A program made the position numbers and the translations under genes. A stretch of 64,000 nucleotides of DNA from CBDCWO01 sp965223405 (lineage in GTDB: Bacteria > Bacteroidota > Bacteroidia > Chitinophagales > Saprospiraceae): assembly GCA_965223405.1 (NCBI GenBank), contig CBDCWO010000006.1, positions 3,596,001 to 3,660,000 of the forward strand. Reading direction: 5' to 3'. Numbering within the stretch: position 1 is the stretch's first letter; each line of letters begins with the position of its first letter. Shown piece by piece: positions 42,346 through 52,380 of this stretch. The notes beneath the pieces were generated by a model, which was not told the origin of the DNA, searched no databases, and saw nothing but the letters and a program-made list of their open reading frames with translations.

Positions 42346-43935
42346 TTACCAATCCTGGATCACTCTTTTCAGATAAAACACTTTCGGATCAATAAGTGGT
42401 ACAGTACTACTGGTGATTTCAATTCCTTTTTTGTCGACCATATGGCGTTGTATTCCCTGGTCGGTTTCAATGTCCAGGGGTAAGGCTTCAGGATAATTTA
42501 AGAGTTCAATTTGAAAGGTCTCCTCATTGACTCTTTTGATTTTTATTTCCAGTTTATTTATGGTGCGTAAATAAAAATCAAATAAACGCTTTAAGTTTTG
42601 ACCGGCTTCACGACTGAAAAACCGTTCCACATCATCCGTACTGACTAAATTGTCATAAGTATATTTGGGATCAGTCGCTAGTTTTTTCAGTGCCGGAAAG
42701 AAAATGTCGTCGCCTATCACATATCTTAAGGTGTGCATGAAAAAAGCTCCTTTGCCATAGATATCCGGGTGATAAGTTGTGTCTGAGCCCAAATGGTCAC
42801 CTATTTTTACAGGTATCTTATTTCTGGTAGCCAGCGCTGTTTGTCGCATCCGTTTCAGGTACGCTTCTTCACCTGCGTATTCACGGACATACATCGCATC
42901 TCCAAATACACAAATTCCTTCCTGTATCCATATGTCAGAAAAGTCAATTCCAGTCACTTTATTGCCCCACCATTCATGACCTAATTCATGATGCATGAGA
43001 CCATCAAAATCTTTGCCCCCAATCTTTCGGTATTTATACTGATTGCCATAGGCATTCATGGTTTGATGCTCCATCCCTAAATGAGGAGTCTCACAAATTC
43101 CGATTTTCTCTTTAACCCAGGGGTATTCTCCAAAATATTTTTCTTCTACCCGTAAATTTCGCTCTAGAATATCTAAATGATGTTGTGCTTTATCTTCATT
43201 CTCGGCCAATACATAAAATTGCATTGGGACGATATTTCCATCACAGGTCTTGTAGTCACGGGAAACCACGACAAACTTGCCAACATTAAAAAGAATGCTG
43301 TAATTATTTATGGTGTAGTTGGTTTCCCAGTGAAAAGTACTTTTTTTCTTTTTCGTTTTCACCTCTTTCAACAGACCCGGACCTGCCACAACCAAATCTT
43401 CAGGGACCGTAATAATTAGTTCTGCACCTTCATTAGGTTCGTCACTAGGATGGTCCTTACAAGGAAAATATATTTTTGCTCCTTCTCCCTGACAGCTAAT
43501 GGCGACCCAGGGATTGTTATTCGAATCTTTCGACCAGGTGAAACCTCCATCCCAAGGGGGTCTGGCAGCAACTCCTGGTTTTCCTCCATACTCCACTTTC
43601 ACTTTCGCGGGTCCTTCGTGAAGCTTTGTGTTCATTTGGATGTGAATCAGGTCGTCATGGTGCTTAAATTGTTGCTCATCTCCATTGACCGATACCTTTT
43701 TGACTTCCAATAAGGATACCAAGTCAAACAAGAGGGTATTGGTCGCTTTTGAGGTTATCAAATCGATTTCAGCATACCCTTCAATAGATTTTTTGTCAGG
43801 GTTGACCTCAAGTACTACCCGGTAATGCCGGATGTCCATAATGGCCTGCTCCGGTTTTAAGACTCCCCCGGAAATAAGATTCTGGGCATTTAGGTTACCC
43901 AATACCAATAAAAAAAGAAGTGCTACTAAACGCAT
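42346..43935 (-). CDS. M1-family metallopeptidase (aminopeptidase)
   Basis: 529 residues with a signal peptide (MRLVALLFLLVLGNLNAQ). The M1 zinc site HELGHEWWGN lies near residue 318 with a downstream Glu, and the exopeptidase motif appears as GMEHQTMNAYG. The N-terminal beta domain (HYRVVLEVNPDKKSIEGYAEIDL) is typical. It is shorter than long M1 enzymes, lacking the helical C-terminal domain. Exported, so likely periplasmic or secreted; releases N-terminal residues from peptides. Confidence 0.92.
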   Translation of the reverse strand: MRLVALLFLLVLGNLNAQNLISGGVLKPEQAIMDIRHYRVVLEVNPDKKSIEGYAEIDLITSKATNTLLFDLVSLLEVKKVSVNGDEQQFKHHDDLIHIQMNTKLHEGPAKVKVEYGGKPGVAARPPWDGGFTWSKDSNNNPWVAISCQGEGAKIYFPCKDHPSDEPNEGAELIITVPEDLVVAGPGLLKEVKTKKKKSTFHWETNYTINNYSILFNVGKFVVVSRDYKTCDGNIVPMQFYVLAENEDKAQHHLDILERNLRVEEKYFGEYPWVKEKIGICETPHLGMEHQTMNAYGNQYKYRKIGGKDFDGLMHHELGHEWWGNKVTGIDFSDIWIQEGICVFGDAMYVREYAGEEAYLKRMRQTALATRNKIPVKIGDHLGSDTTYHPDIYGKGAFFMHTLRYVIGDDIFFPALKKLATDPKYTYDNLVSTDDVERFFSREAGQNLKRLFDFYLRTINKLEIKIKRVNEETFQIELLNYPEALPLDIETDQGIQRHMVDKKGIEITSSTVPLIDPKVFYLKRVIQDW

Positions 43936-43960
43936 TTGTTTATAGTTTTAATAGACCGTG

Positions 43961-45160
43961 TTACCTGTTGATCCATTCAGTGATAATCTTTGTTTCCCGG
44001 GCCATAAGCGCATTATCGCCGCTAATCATTTTTTGACGGCGATCTTCGCTGACCGCATCTGAATACCAATAGATCAAAATATCTCTACAACTGTCTGCAA
44101 GCGGTCTATAAGTTAGACCGTTTTGAATTCCGTACCGATTATTGACTCTGGCTGATCCAAAATTATCACCTGTAGGCATGATCCAGGGAACTACATCGTA
44201 AATTCCTCGTTGTTTTAGAAATGGATAATTATCGATATGCACATACGATACGGCCGAATTGCAAGCGGCATGGACACCATGGACAAATGCCTGCATTCCA
44301 ATCGCCGAAGCAGGTCCAACTGCATTGTAGGTCCCAACAGCTTGGTCTTCAATAAGTCGTATCATCCAATCCGCCACATCCCTTACATCGATATACTGGA
44401 CCGGATCATCCCGATGGCCTGGAACCATGACCTGGCCTCCTCGATCCAATCTTACCGGCCAGTACGTGAATCGATCTGAGCGGTCCCCGGGTCCCATCAT
44501 ATAAGTAGGTCTTACTACTATGGTACGATCATCTCCAAAAATGGTCTTAGCCTGAATCTCAGAATTAGCCTTCATTACTCCATATCCGTATTCAATACTT
44601 TGGGTCTCGTTTATACCATCAGGAACAACCAAAACAGGTTTGGTATTTTCTTTAATATTGGAGCCTAAATAGGGATAATACACCCCGGTAGAAGAAGTAT
44701 AAAGGTATAGTTTCACACGGGCTTTCAATAATTGAGCCGAATCACGGGTCCATTTCTCTCGATGCCCGGAGTTATCAATCACCGCGTCCCAAGAGCGATC
44801 CTCCAAAGCGGTCAAGTTATCCTCGCGGTCGCCTATCAAATGTTCGATTTCGTGAAAGAGACTTTTGTGAATCGTTGGTTTGGTACGGCCACGGGTGAAA
44901 ATAGATATCTTATGTCCGCGTTGCAAAGCATAGGCTATTTGTTGTGGTCCTAAAAAACTGGTGCCACCCAGGATAAGAATTTTAAGGGGATGAGGTTTGG
45001 CGGTATCTACCGAATCAATTGCCTTCATTAAAGGATTGGTGGCCGAAGAAAAGGAGGTGAATACTGGGAATAAAGCTCCTGCTTTGATGCTGTTATGAAT
45101 AAATTTACGCCGGCCTGGTGCTTCCGTCTGCGAACGGAAGAATCCTGTGAGATTTTTCAT
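43961..45160 (-). CDS. Tat-exported NAD-dependent epimerase/dehydratase-like protein
   Basis: 399 residues. A twin-arginine leader (PGRRKFIHNSIKAGALFPVF) is followed by a Rossmann fold: ILILGGTSFLGPQQIAYAL binds the nucleotide, then YLYTSSTGVYYPY (Ser/Tyr) and the later Tyr-x3-Lys-like YGYGVMKANSE. Extended SDR epimerases of this type act on nucleotide sugars, but export in folded state with cofactor by Tat is unusual. It starts 25 bases upstream of the M1 peptidase start region on the same strand, so an operon is possible. Confidence 0.85.
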   Translation of the reverse strand: MKNLTGFFRSQTEAPGRRKFIHNSIKAGALFPVFTSFSSATNPLMKAIDSVDTAKPHPLKILILGGTSFLGPQQIAYALQRGHKISIFTRGRTKPTIHKSLFHEIEHLIGDREDNLTALEDRSWDAVIDNSGHREKWTRDSAQLLKARVKLYLYTSSTGVYYPYLGSNIKENTKPVLVVPDGINETQSIEYGYGVMKANSEIQAKTIFGDDRTIVVRPTYMMGPGDRSDRFTYWPVRLDRGGQVMVPGHRDDPVQYIDVRDVADWMIRLIEDQAVGTYNAVGPASAIGMQAFVHGVHAACNSAVSYVHIDNYPFLKQRGIYDVVPWIMPTGDNFGSARVNNRYGIQNGLTYRPLADSCRDILIYWYSDAVSEDRRQKMISGDNALMARETKIITEWINR

Positions 45161-45324
45161 TAGAGATGAGTGTTAATAACTTTTATGAAAAGGTAAGAAA
45201 TAATATTGCAAATTATGAATGAAAATGCTTGAACCATTATTCTACATCCATCAATCACAGTGAATTCTCAAGATCATCGCTTGATAAACTTTCCATAAAA
45301 TGACAGACTTGGATTGATAAGACA

Positions 45325-47526
45325 TCAATTATTAATTACATCAAATACCCGGGTATATTTGGCAATAAAGCTTTGATTATCGATTAAAAAATCGCTCTTG
45401 TTGGTATTATAGACCAGGAAAAGGCCGGTATTGGCCTGTTGCAGCCAGCCAAAACGAATGTTCGCCGACCATAGTTCCAAAACACTATTATATTGGACCA
45501 AACTTTGCAGGTAAATACGAGGTGTAAAAGAATATGCCATTTTGCCTTGGAAAATATTAGTATCAAATTTTCCACCGGGTAAATTGACATCATTGCGGTT
45601 TACCGTAATTGAGGCATTGAATTTATCTCCAAATATAAAACCCAGAGTAACTCGGTTGTTATACCTTTTACCACCAAAGAATCCTCCTAATACCGAGCGA
45701 ATGCTTATACTCACCGGTTTGCTTTGATTGGTCCAAAACACCAATTGTGCTTCCTGATGTTTGTACGTTCCCGCTGCTACGATGATCCCTTTACTTATCT
45801 CAAAGTCAGTAACTACTCCTTCTTCAGTGAGATTTATACCGGTATGAATTTCCATACCACTTGTGAATTCCCAGTGATTGTCAATGTGTATAAATCCGGT
45901 CTCCTTAAAACCTTCAAAATTCCAGTAACTGCGGTACGTGACGTGGGGTCTGATTTCCAAGAGTCCGAGTTTGTCGTTCATACGAATTTTTTTCAAGACG
46001 CGAAACTCCGGTTTCCGAAATGAAGATCTCAACAAAAATCCCACTTCCGGATTAAATCCTTCGCCCACCTGAGAATATCCACCACTTAGTTCCATTCCAT
46101 TCCACTCGTAGTTTGACAAAAACTTAAAGGCATAATCATCGGTTGAAATGCCGGGTGTGATACTTTTAGCCAGAAAGCCTGACAACTGTGCTTTCTTCCC
46201 TAATCCCAAGCGTCCATCGGTAGCGAATACCCGGTTGTAATTCCCTGATTGTCCTAATTCCTGGCGGTTTATCCAGGCAGCCCCAATGGCAGATCTGCCT
46301 ATTTCATGATTGACACGAGCGACTGTATAGTTATTTTTAGCTACCTCACTTTCACTTACATCGTCGGTAAACATACTTAAGAGGCCAATATTGGTACGGT
46401 TGATTTTTCCGGATAGACGGGCACCTCCGATGATCGGAACCTGTCTACCATTATGATCAATACCGATCCTACGACTGAAAAACAAATCCACCTCACCCGG
46501 ACTTCCAACACTAAACTGTCCGGCATTTTCCAGAAAAAAAGGTCTTTTCTCCGGAAAAAATAGATTAAAACGGTCCAAATTAACCTGTTGGTCATCAACC
46601 TCGACTTGGGCAAAGTCTGTATTATAGGTAAGATCCAAAGTCAGACTAGGAGATATGCTGTATTTGAGATCTGCTCCTATTTCGGGTGTGAATTTGGTTT
46701 CCTTCTTTCCTTGTTCTTTATTGACCGATGCATTTATCAAGGCATAAGGAATAAGTTTTAAATTTCCCGGACTGGTTAAATTTAATCCATGTATTTCTCC
46801 AGCTAATGATAGACGTTTTAAATCAAATTGTATCGGAAGAGGAGCCCAATAGGCAACTTCATTGGTCTTACGGATATTACGTCGAAAATTGATTCCCCAA
46901 ATCTGATCGGAGCCAGACCTATAGCGCAAGGACCTTAGTGGTATTAAAAATTCTGCACTCCACCCATATTCACCTACCTCAGTTTTAACTTCCCATGAAG
47001 CATCCCAATTCAGATTAAAACCTCCGATGGTACCTCCTTGCTGACGATTACTGTTAAAATTTCCCTGCCCCTCTTTATCTACCTGGGCATCGTATTCAAT
47101 ACCAATGGGATTGGTTCCGAACATGAAACCATTTTGACCATCGTGATAGGTATCTAAGATAAATAAGAAGGCATCCGTATTGTCCAAAGAAGCATCACGA
47201 CGCGCATCAGAGATGACCAGATTCTCCGGTTCTTGATCGTAGCAGATTACCGACAAGTAAAATGCTTCTGAGGTATATCCAATTCGGATTTCAGTTTTTT
47301 CGGATGCCTTTTCACCGGCATGAGGCTGCGACTGAATCAGGCTCCCAAAAGGGCTCACTTTTTGCCAAACGTCATCGTCTAAGACTTTTCCGTCCAGGAT
47401 GGGCTCGGTATCCAAAGATACCGCTTGCGTAATATGGGTGTCAGCTACGGATTGGGCTGTAAGCATAAGGCCAAGGCCTGTAGAAACCAAACCCATTATC
47501 CACCAGACTCTAAGTGAGAGAATCAT
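45325..47526 (-). CDS. DUF5916 protein with CBM9-like N-terminal domain
   Basis: 733 residues. Signal peptide at the N-terminus (up to about residue 26). Residues about 35-230 form a carbohydrate-binding family 9-like sandwich (EPILDGKVLDDDVWQKVSPF, IRIGYTSEAFYLSVICYDQ). The rest is a long beta-barrel-like DUF5916 domain (PEKRPFFLENAGQFSVG, RRIGIDHNGRQVPIIGGARL) ending in a short aromatic tail. Likely outer-membrane. Substrate unknown. It is divergent from the sigma-factor operon at 47757. Confidence 0.85.
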   Translation of the reverse strand: MILSLRVWWIMGLVSTGLGLMLTAQSVADTHITQAVSLDTEPILDGKVLDDDVWQKVSPFGSLIQSQPHAGEKASEKTEIRIGYTSEAFYLSVICYDQEPENLVISDARRDASLDNTDAFLFILDTYHDGQNGFMFGTNPIGIEYDAQVDKEGQGNFNSNRQQGGTIGGFNLNWDASWEVKTEVGEYGWSAEFLIPLRSLRYRSGSDQIWGINFRRNIRKTNEVAYWAPLPIQFDLKRLSLAGEIHGLNLTSPGNLKLIPYALINASVNKEQGKKETKFTPEIGADLKYSISPSLTLDLTYNTDFAQVEVDDQQVNLDRFNLFFPEKRPFFLENAGQFSVGSPGEVDLFFSRRIGIDHNGRQVPIIGGARLSGKINRTNIGLLSMFTDDVSESEVAKNNYTVARVNHEIGRSAIGAAWINRQELGQSGNYNRVFATDGRLGLGKKAQLSGFLAKSITPGISTDDYAFKFLSNYEWNGMELSGGYSQVGEGFNPEVGFLLRSSFRKPEFRVLKKIRMNDKLGLLEIRPHVTYRSYWNFEGFKETGFIHIDNHWEFTSGMEIHTGINLTEEGVVTDFEISKGIIVAAGTYKHQEAQLVFWTNQSKPVSISIRSVLGGFFGGKRYNNRVTLGFIFGDKFNASITVNRNDVNLPGGKFDTNIFQGKMAYSFTPRIYLQSLVQYNSVLELWSANIRFGWLQQANTGLFLVYNTNKSDFLIDNQSFIAKYTRVFDVINN

Positions 47527-47756
47527 TCAGGCAAACTTTAAAGTACCTGGGATTAAAGGTATAAATTCCTCTGAAGGGAAGAGTCTATTCACCATATATT
47601 TTAGGATGAAATGCGTTAGAAATCATAGGTTGGAAAGGAAAACGAGTTCGCAAAAAAGATATTCTTACCATTTATATTTAAATGATTGGTTTCATTGTTA
47701 TCTTGACACATTATTAGTATTATTCAGGTAACAAAAAGGTCGTAGTTAGCCACTTT

Positions 47757-48344
47757 ATGATAGAAACGTTAGAAATAGCAGATTTAATTGAAAAGGTGAA
47801 TTCAGGTATCGATGGAAGAAATGAAGTGATTAGCATGATCTATTCGAATCCAAAAATAAAGCAAAAAATCATACTCTATGTTAAAAAGCAGGGAGGCTCG
47901 AATGATGAGGCGGAAGATGTGTTTACTGATAGTATTTTGGCCTTTATAAAAATGTGTCGCAAAAAGGTAAAAATCCAATCCAGTTTTAGTGCTTATTTCT
48001 TTGGGATTGCTAAATATGTATGGTTTGGCAAGATCCGTAGTAAACAATCTACCAAAGAAATTGCTATCGAGGAGAACGAATTTATTGAAGACCTGGATCC
48101 ATATAGTTATATGGTCGATGGAAATCGCAGAAGGATACTCAATATTTTATTACAGCAATTGGATCAGAAATGCAGAGAAGTGTTGTCGAAATGGGCCTAT
48201 TCTTTCAAGATGAGTGAAATCGCAGCCGAATTTGGCTATGCCTCCGAAGGGATGGCTCGCAAAAAGAAATATACGTGCCTGCAAAAGTTACTAAAAATCA
48301 TCGAAGCTAATCCCAAATTGGCTCTAGAGTTGAAATCATTATGA
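47757..48344 (+). CDS. ECF-type RNA polymerase sigma factor
   Basis: 195 residues. Region 2-like sequence DEAEDVFTDSILAFIKMCR and AYFFGIAKYVWFGKIR, then a region 4 helix-turn-helix (VLSKWAYSFKMSEIAAEFGY, EGMARKKKYTCLQKL). It is coupled to the next gene by a four-base overlap (ATGA), which encodes a membrane-anchored partner. In Saprospirales such pairs sit near CHAT/S8 genes, which here follow at 52490-56718. Targets are not known. Confidence 0.88.
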   Translation: MIETLEIADLIEKVNSGIDGRNEVISMIYSNPKIKQKIILYVKKQGGSNDEAEDVFTDSILAFIKMCRKKVKIQSSFSAYFFGIAKYVWFGKIRSKQSTKEIAIEENEFIEDLDPYSYMVDGNRRRILNILLQQLDQKCREVLSKWAYSFKMSEIAAEFGYASEGMARKKKYTCLQKLLKIIEANPKLALELKSL

Positions 48345-49063
48345 AAAAGTATTTTGATCAAATCGAGGATTATTTGGCCCGCAAGTTAGCTGGAGATGAA
48401 TTCGAGGATTTTGAGCGAGAATTGAAGGAAAATGCAAAATTACGGCAAGCTGTGGAGGATTTTCCAATTGTCGTAGAGTTGTTGGAGACCCTGGAAGAGA
48501 ATGAGATGAGGGAGTATCTAAAAACTTTGGATAAGATCAAGCCCAAACCCAAAGCCAGGATCGTACCATTGAAGAAATGGTATCGGATTGCTTCCGCTGC
48601 AGTTTTTTTAATACTCATCGGCTGCGGATACGCCAATTTGGAATATTCGGACCAAAAGTTGATTAAGAACGCTTACAATAAACAAACGGACTGGCCATCA
48701 ACAGATACTCGCGGAGATAATGTCACCAATACGCTCAGTGTAGTAAATCACCTAAGAATGGAAGACAATTTATCCGGAGCCATCGATTCATTACAAAATC
48801 CTCAAGGTGAAAAGGAGTATCAGGCATTGGCTTTATTGTATTTTGAAAATGGATCTTACCAGCTATCGTTGGATGTGTTAAATGCCATGCCGGATGAATC
48901 GGAGATTTTCATCAAATACTATCGCAGTTTAAATTATCTTAAGTTAGGCGACGAGCAATTAGCGATCCGGGAATTAGAACAATTAATCGCGTTAGAGACC
49001 TATCCCAAAGCGGAGAATCTACTTAAAAGGTTGAAGAGTCCCTGGAGAAAGCTGGTGTTTTGA
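48341..49063 (+). CDS. Membrane-anchored TPR-like partner of the sigma factor
   Basis: 240 residues. A cytoplasmic, charged N-terminal part (about 1-80, KYFDQIEDYLARKLAGDEFEDF), one membrane helix (about 86-102, ASAAVFLILIGCGY) and a helical C-terminal domain with TPR-like pairs (YQALALLYFENGSYQLSLDVL, RSLNYLKLGDEQLAIRELE). This is the topology of an anti-sigma factor with a periplasmic sensor. Starts within the sigma gene's stop by four bases. The role is inferred from topology and overlap. Confidence 0.75.
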   Translation: MKKYFDQIEDYLARKLAGDEFEDFERELKENAKLRQAVEDFPIVVELLETLEENEMREYLKTLDKIKPKPKARIVPLKKWYRIASAAVFLILIGCGYANLEYSDQKLIKNAYNKQTDWPSTDTRGDNVTNTLSVVNHLRMEDNLSGAIDSLQNPQGEKEYQALALLYFENGSYQLSLDVLNAMPDESEIFIKYYRSLNYLKLGDEQLAIRELEQLIALETYPKAENLLKRLKSPWRKLVF

Positions 49064-49120
49064 ATTGATAGATTCAAGTTTTTCCAAAACCTCATTAATA
49101 TTTTCACTCCAGTATAAACC

Positions 49121-49179
49121 CTCTTTTTCCGATCAAACAGGGTTCTGCTTGTGGCGCAAATTGAGCAGATCGGAAAGAG
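49121..49179. other. Large inverted repeat with nested hairpin
   Basis: Outer arms TTTCCGATC and GATCGGAAA (within 49121-49134 and 49168-49179) enclose a second pair CTGCT/AGCAG. It follows the sigma operon's stop by about 60 bases. Possibly a terminator or structured RNA leader of the cyclase gene, but no T-tract follows. Confidence 0.35.
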
Positions 49180-49299
49180 CCATTGTTATTGCCGCCGCTT
49201 GCAGTGGATTTCTTTTTTCCAGACAATGAGGATTAGAAATTAAAGTGTATATTTAGTATTTCGGTGTACTCAGAGATGGGGTAAATAAAATAAGCGACA

Positions 49300-51411
49300 G
49301 TGGCTTCAAATGAGAACAATGGTAAAGCCAGAAAATTAGCGGCCATTCTATTTGCAGATATAGTAGGCTTCACTGCAATGATGCAGGCTGATGAAAAACT
49401 CGGGATGAGTCGTCTTCGTCATTATCAAGCTGTATTAAAAGATGAAGTGGCTCGGTATAATGGGGAAATAATTAAAAACTATGGGGATGGAAGTATTTGT
49501 CTGTTTTCCAGTGTTTTAGGTGCTGTTCAATGTGCGAATGTTTTACAGGAAATATTTAGATCTGAACCAGTAGTACCGTTACGGATAGGTCTTCATCTTG
49601 GAGATGTGATGTATGAGGAGAATGATATCTATAGCAATGATCTGAATATCGCTTCCCGAATTGAATCTATAGGTGTTCCCGGTGCAATTCTGATGTCGAA
49701 AAACGTCTATCAAAAAATTAAAAATCAGTCGGAATTTGAGTTCCAATCATTAGGCCCTTACCATTTTAAAAATGTAACAGAGCCTATTGAGGTTTTTGCT
49801 CTGGCAAATGATGATTTGGCAATCCCTCCTATGATCCCAGCTGAGGAAAAGCCCAAAAAGTCTTTATTGTCTCCCACCGCAAAAAACCTGCTTATAGGAG
49901 TATTGATCCTTTTTTTAGGAATTTTCGCGACCATTAAACTTACTTCGAATGAGAACGGAAAAAATCAAAGTTTGCTCAACTCAAAAGATAATTTCCATTC
50001 AATTGCAGTACTCCCACTGGCCAATTTAAATTCAATAGATGAGAACAATGAATATTTTTCAATCGGTGTAACCCAGGAGATTATTGATGAACTCGCAACC
50101 ATTAAGTCTATCAAAGTCTCTGCCTTTACAGAAACTGCCTACTATAGTAAGCAAGATTTATCGCCGGAAGAAATCGCAACAGAACTTGGAGCCACTTATT
50201 TAATTTCCGGGTCTTCAAGACTTATGGACAATGCGAAAAGGGTGAAACTCTCCATTGAGCTCTTTAACCCCCGTACTAAAGAAAGGTTGTGGTATAATAC
50301 GTTTGATGAGAAAATGGATGACGCCATTTCAATTCAATCCTCTATTGCTAAAAATGTGGCGGAAAAGCTGAATATAAAATTGAGCCCAGAAGAGGAAAGT
50401 TCTATAGAAAAACCGAATACTACGGATGGTCAGGCTTTTCACCTATTTCTACAAGCCAAAGCCGAGAATTTTAAGTTAAATCCTGCAGGATTTCAAAAAT
50501 GTCAGATACTGCTAGAGCAGGCATTAAAAATAGATCCCAATTATGCTCAGGCTCACACTTTAAAAGCATGGAACCACCAACTTTCCGGAAGTTCCTGGTT
50601 TGAGGCTTACAATGCGGACTATGCTGAATTAAATCGATTGACAACGCAGCATGTCGAAGCAGCAATTAAGCTTAATCCGACAAGTTCTGATGCGTACTTG
50701 GTCAGAGGTAGCCTGCATAACTTTTGGCATGGGAAATTACGAGATGCGAAAAAGGATATTGATTTTGCGATTGCTTTAAATTCCTGGCCTAAAGTTCCTA
50801 CAAACTATTGTACCTGTACCATGGTTTCGACATATGTAGCCTTAGGCAAACTGGACCGAGCCAGAGAAATAGTGGACATCGCACGCAAAGCGGATCCCGA
50901 AAATGTGATGCTATTTTGGGATCTTGCCAATATACACATGGCCAGGAGGGAATTTAAGAAAGCACAGGCATTGTTGCAAGTGGCTGAAGAGATTGCGCCC
51001 ATTCCATTCTTTCACTTTTTTTTAGGATGGAGTTACTACCATGATTCTCAATATGATGAAGCGATTAAGCACTTTACTAAATCCAGTGAGCCGATACCGT
51101 TAAGTCTTGCCTATTTGTCCAATGCGCATATGAAATTGGGAAATATTAAACAAAGTGAAGGCTATTTCAATCAATTGACGGATAGAATTGAGCGTGGAGA
51201 GAGTCAGCTTAATCTGATGATGGCCATTATCTATGCAGCCAAAGGTAATATCGATGAATCCCTATCGTGGCTGGAAAAAGCGCAAAGGGAAAATGATTTG
51301 GGCTTGGCCTATATGGCCAATGTGGATCCAATTTTTGAGATACTTTATGATCATCCCCGATTTATAGAGCTGAGGAATAGAATGCAATACTTTGATAATG
51401 ATCTTGGATGA
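49300..51411 (+). CDS. Nucleotidyl cyclase-TolB-like-TPR membrane sensor
   Basis: 703 residues. The start is GTG at 49300, nine bases past an in-frame TAA, so it is the only start before the cyclase domain. A class III adenylate/guanylate cyclase domain covers about 10-170 (ILFADIVGFTAMM with the metal-binding Asp; IIKNYGDGSICLF with the second). One membrane helix lies near 193-215. A TolB/FlgO-like beta domain follows (FHSIAVLPLANLNS, ATYLISGSS) and then TPR repeats to the end. The cytoplasmic N-terminal cyclase with an outer TPR sensor suggests it turns a periplasmic signal into cyclic nucleotide. The sensor half is paralogous to that of the AraC-type regulator at 61117. Confidence 0.9.
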   Translation: MASNENNGKARKLAAILFADIVGFTAMMQADEKLGMSRLRHYQAVLKDEVARYNGEIIKNYGDGSICLFSSVLGAVQCANVLQEIFRSEPVVPLRIGLHLGDVMYEENDIYSNDLNIASRIESIGVPGAILMSKNVYQKIKNQSEFEFQSLGPYHFKNVTEPIEVFALANDDLAIPPMIPAEEKPKKSLLSPTAKNLLIGVLILFLGIFATIKLTSNENGKNQSLLNSKDNFHSIAVLPLANLNSIDENNEYFSIGVTQEIIDELATIKSIKVSAFTETAYYSKQDLSPEEIATELGATYLISGSSRLMDNAKRVKLSIELFNPRTKERLWYNTFDEKMDDAISIQSSIAKNVAEKLNIKLSPEEESSIEKPNTTDGQAFHLFLQAKAENFKLNPAGFQKCQILLEQALKIDPNYAQAHTLKAWNHQLSGSSWFEAYNADYAELNRLTTQHVEAAIKLNPTSSDAYLVRGSLHNFWHGKLRDAKKDIDFAIALNSWPKVPTNYCTCTMVSTYVALGKLDRAREIVDIARKADPENVMLFWDLANIHMARREFKKAQALLQVAEEIAPIPFFHFFLGWSYYHDSQYDEAIKHFTKSSEPIPLSLAYLSNAHMKLGNIKQSEGYFNQLTDRIERGESQLNLMMAIIYAAKGNIDESLSWLEKAQRENDLGLAYMANVDPIFEILYDHPRFIELRNRMQYFDNDLG

Positions 51412-51432
51412 GATCCCGTCTGCTAATTTAAT

Positions 51433-51438
51433 TAATTA
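51433..51438. repeat. Target-site duplication (left) of second IS982-family element
   Basis: TAATTA, repeated at 52381-52386. The sequence is palindromic, so the exact boundary could move by one or two bases. Confidence 0.6.
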
Positions 51439-52380
51439 ACCCAAGTTGCGAACTATAGATTGATAGACCTAAAAAAGGTGTAAGCTAACACAAAAAGGAA
51501 TATTTTGATCAAAAAGCCTTGGGGCGTGACTGCATGGATTTTAGCAGGCATCATTTGAGCTATTTCACTAAAAGTGGTTTCAATACGTTTTCTTTTATTT
51601 TCTATTAAATAATCTGTATAGGGTTTATGTTGTCTTTTGAGGTTGGATTTTCTTTGTACCAGTAAATGAATTTGGTCGCATTCCATCAACAAATCTTCGT
51701 ACTGATAATCGTTGTAAATAGCATCTGCATACAAGGTGCTATCAACAGGTAAATCCAAATTCATAGATTTAAAAGCGGTTATGTCGGAGAAAGAACCAGC
51801 CGCAATATAATAGTCCACTGGTATTCCATTTGCATCCACTACCAATTGGACTTTAAAACCATAAAAATACTCCCTTTTAGAAACACATTTGCCACGATAA
51901 GCTTTGTTTTTCAATAACTTACAGTTTGGGATTCGAATGTTGTGACACACTTTAACCGGAAATGAATCAATGATGTATTCACTACTTATATTTAGATTTT
52001 TGATCCTTTGTCCAAGACCTCGAAATAGACTCCATAATAAAAATTCTAATCCATGAAGTCTTCTATTAAATCCGCTTTTATCAATAAATACAACTCCATG
52101 ATGTGACCTCATATAACCTCTGGCTTTGACCATGTTGCATCCAAAATATCTGGATGCTATAATTGCGGTTGTTAAAATTTCAGCATCAGTAGTTTTTCTT
52201 AATGATTCATCTTTTTTTCTTGAAATCTTGACAAAATCATCAATAAAGCAATAAATTGTAATTACATAATTTTCCATAATGGGTGTAGATTTTGGTGGGA
52301 TGAGACCTCCTTAATTTACACCATTATGGATTCTTTAGCAATATGTATTATCATTTATTTTAATACGTCGCAACTTGGGT
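51439..52380 (-). mobile_element. Second IS982-family insertion sequence (942 bp)
   Basis: Ends in perfect 13-bp inverted repeats, ACCCAAGTTGCGA at 51439-51451 and its complement at 52368-52380, flanked by TAATTA copies. It lies between the cyclase gene and the CHAT protease gene and breaks no gene, but may separate the CHAT/S8 genes from a former promoter. Its ends and transposase differ from the element at 40513. Confidence 0.88.
51453..52277 (-). CDS. IS982-family transposase
   Basis: 274 residues, intact. The IS982 signature IIDSFPVKVCHNIRIPNC contains the first catalytic Asp; YFYGFKVQLVVDANGIPVDY and STLYADAIYNDYQYE (second Asp) follow, with KRIETTFSEIAQMMP carrying the Glu. ATG at 52277. 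It differs clearly from the other IS982 transposase in this window, so two subgroups are present. Confidence 0.92.
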   Translation of the reverse strand: MENYVITIYCFIDDFVKISRKKDESLRKTTDAEILTTAIIASRYFGCNMVKARGYMRSHHGVVFIDKSGFNRRLHGLEFLLWSLFRGLGQRIKNLNISSEYIIDSFPVKVCHNIRIPNCKLLKNKAYRGKCVSKREYFYGFKVQLVVDANGIPVDYYIAAGSFSDITAFKSMNLDLPVDSTLYADAIYNDYQYEDLLMECDQIHLLVQRKSNLKRQHKPYTDYLIENKRKRIETTFSEIAQMMPAKIHAVTPQGFLIKIFLFVLAYTFFRSINL

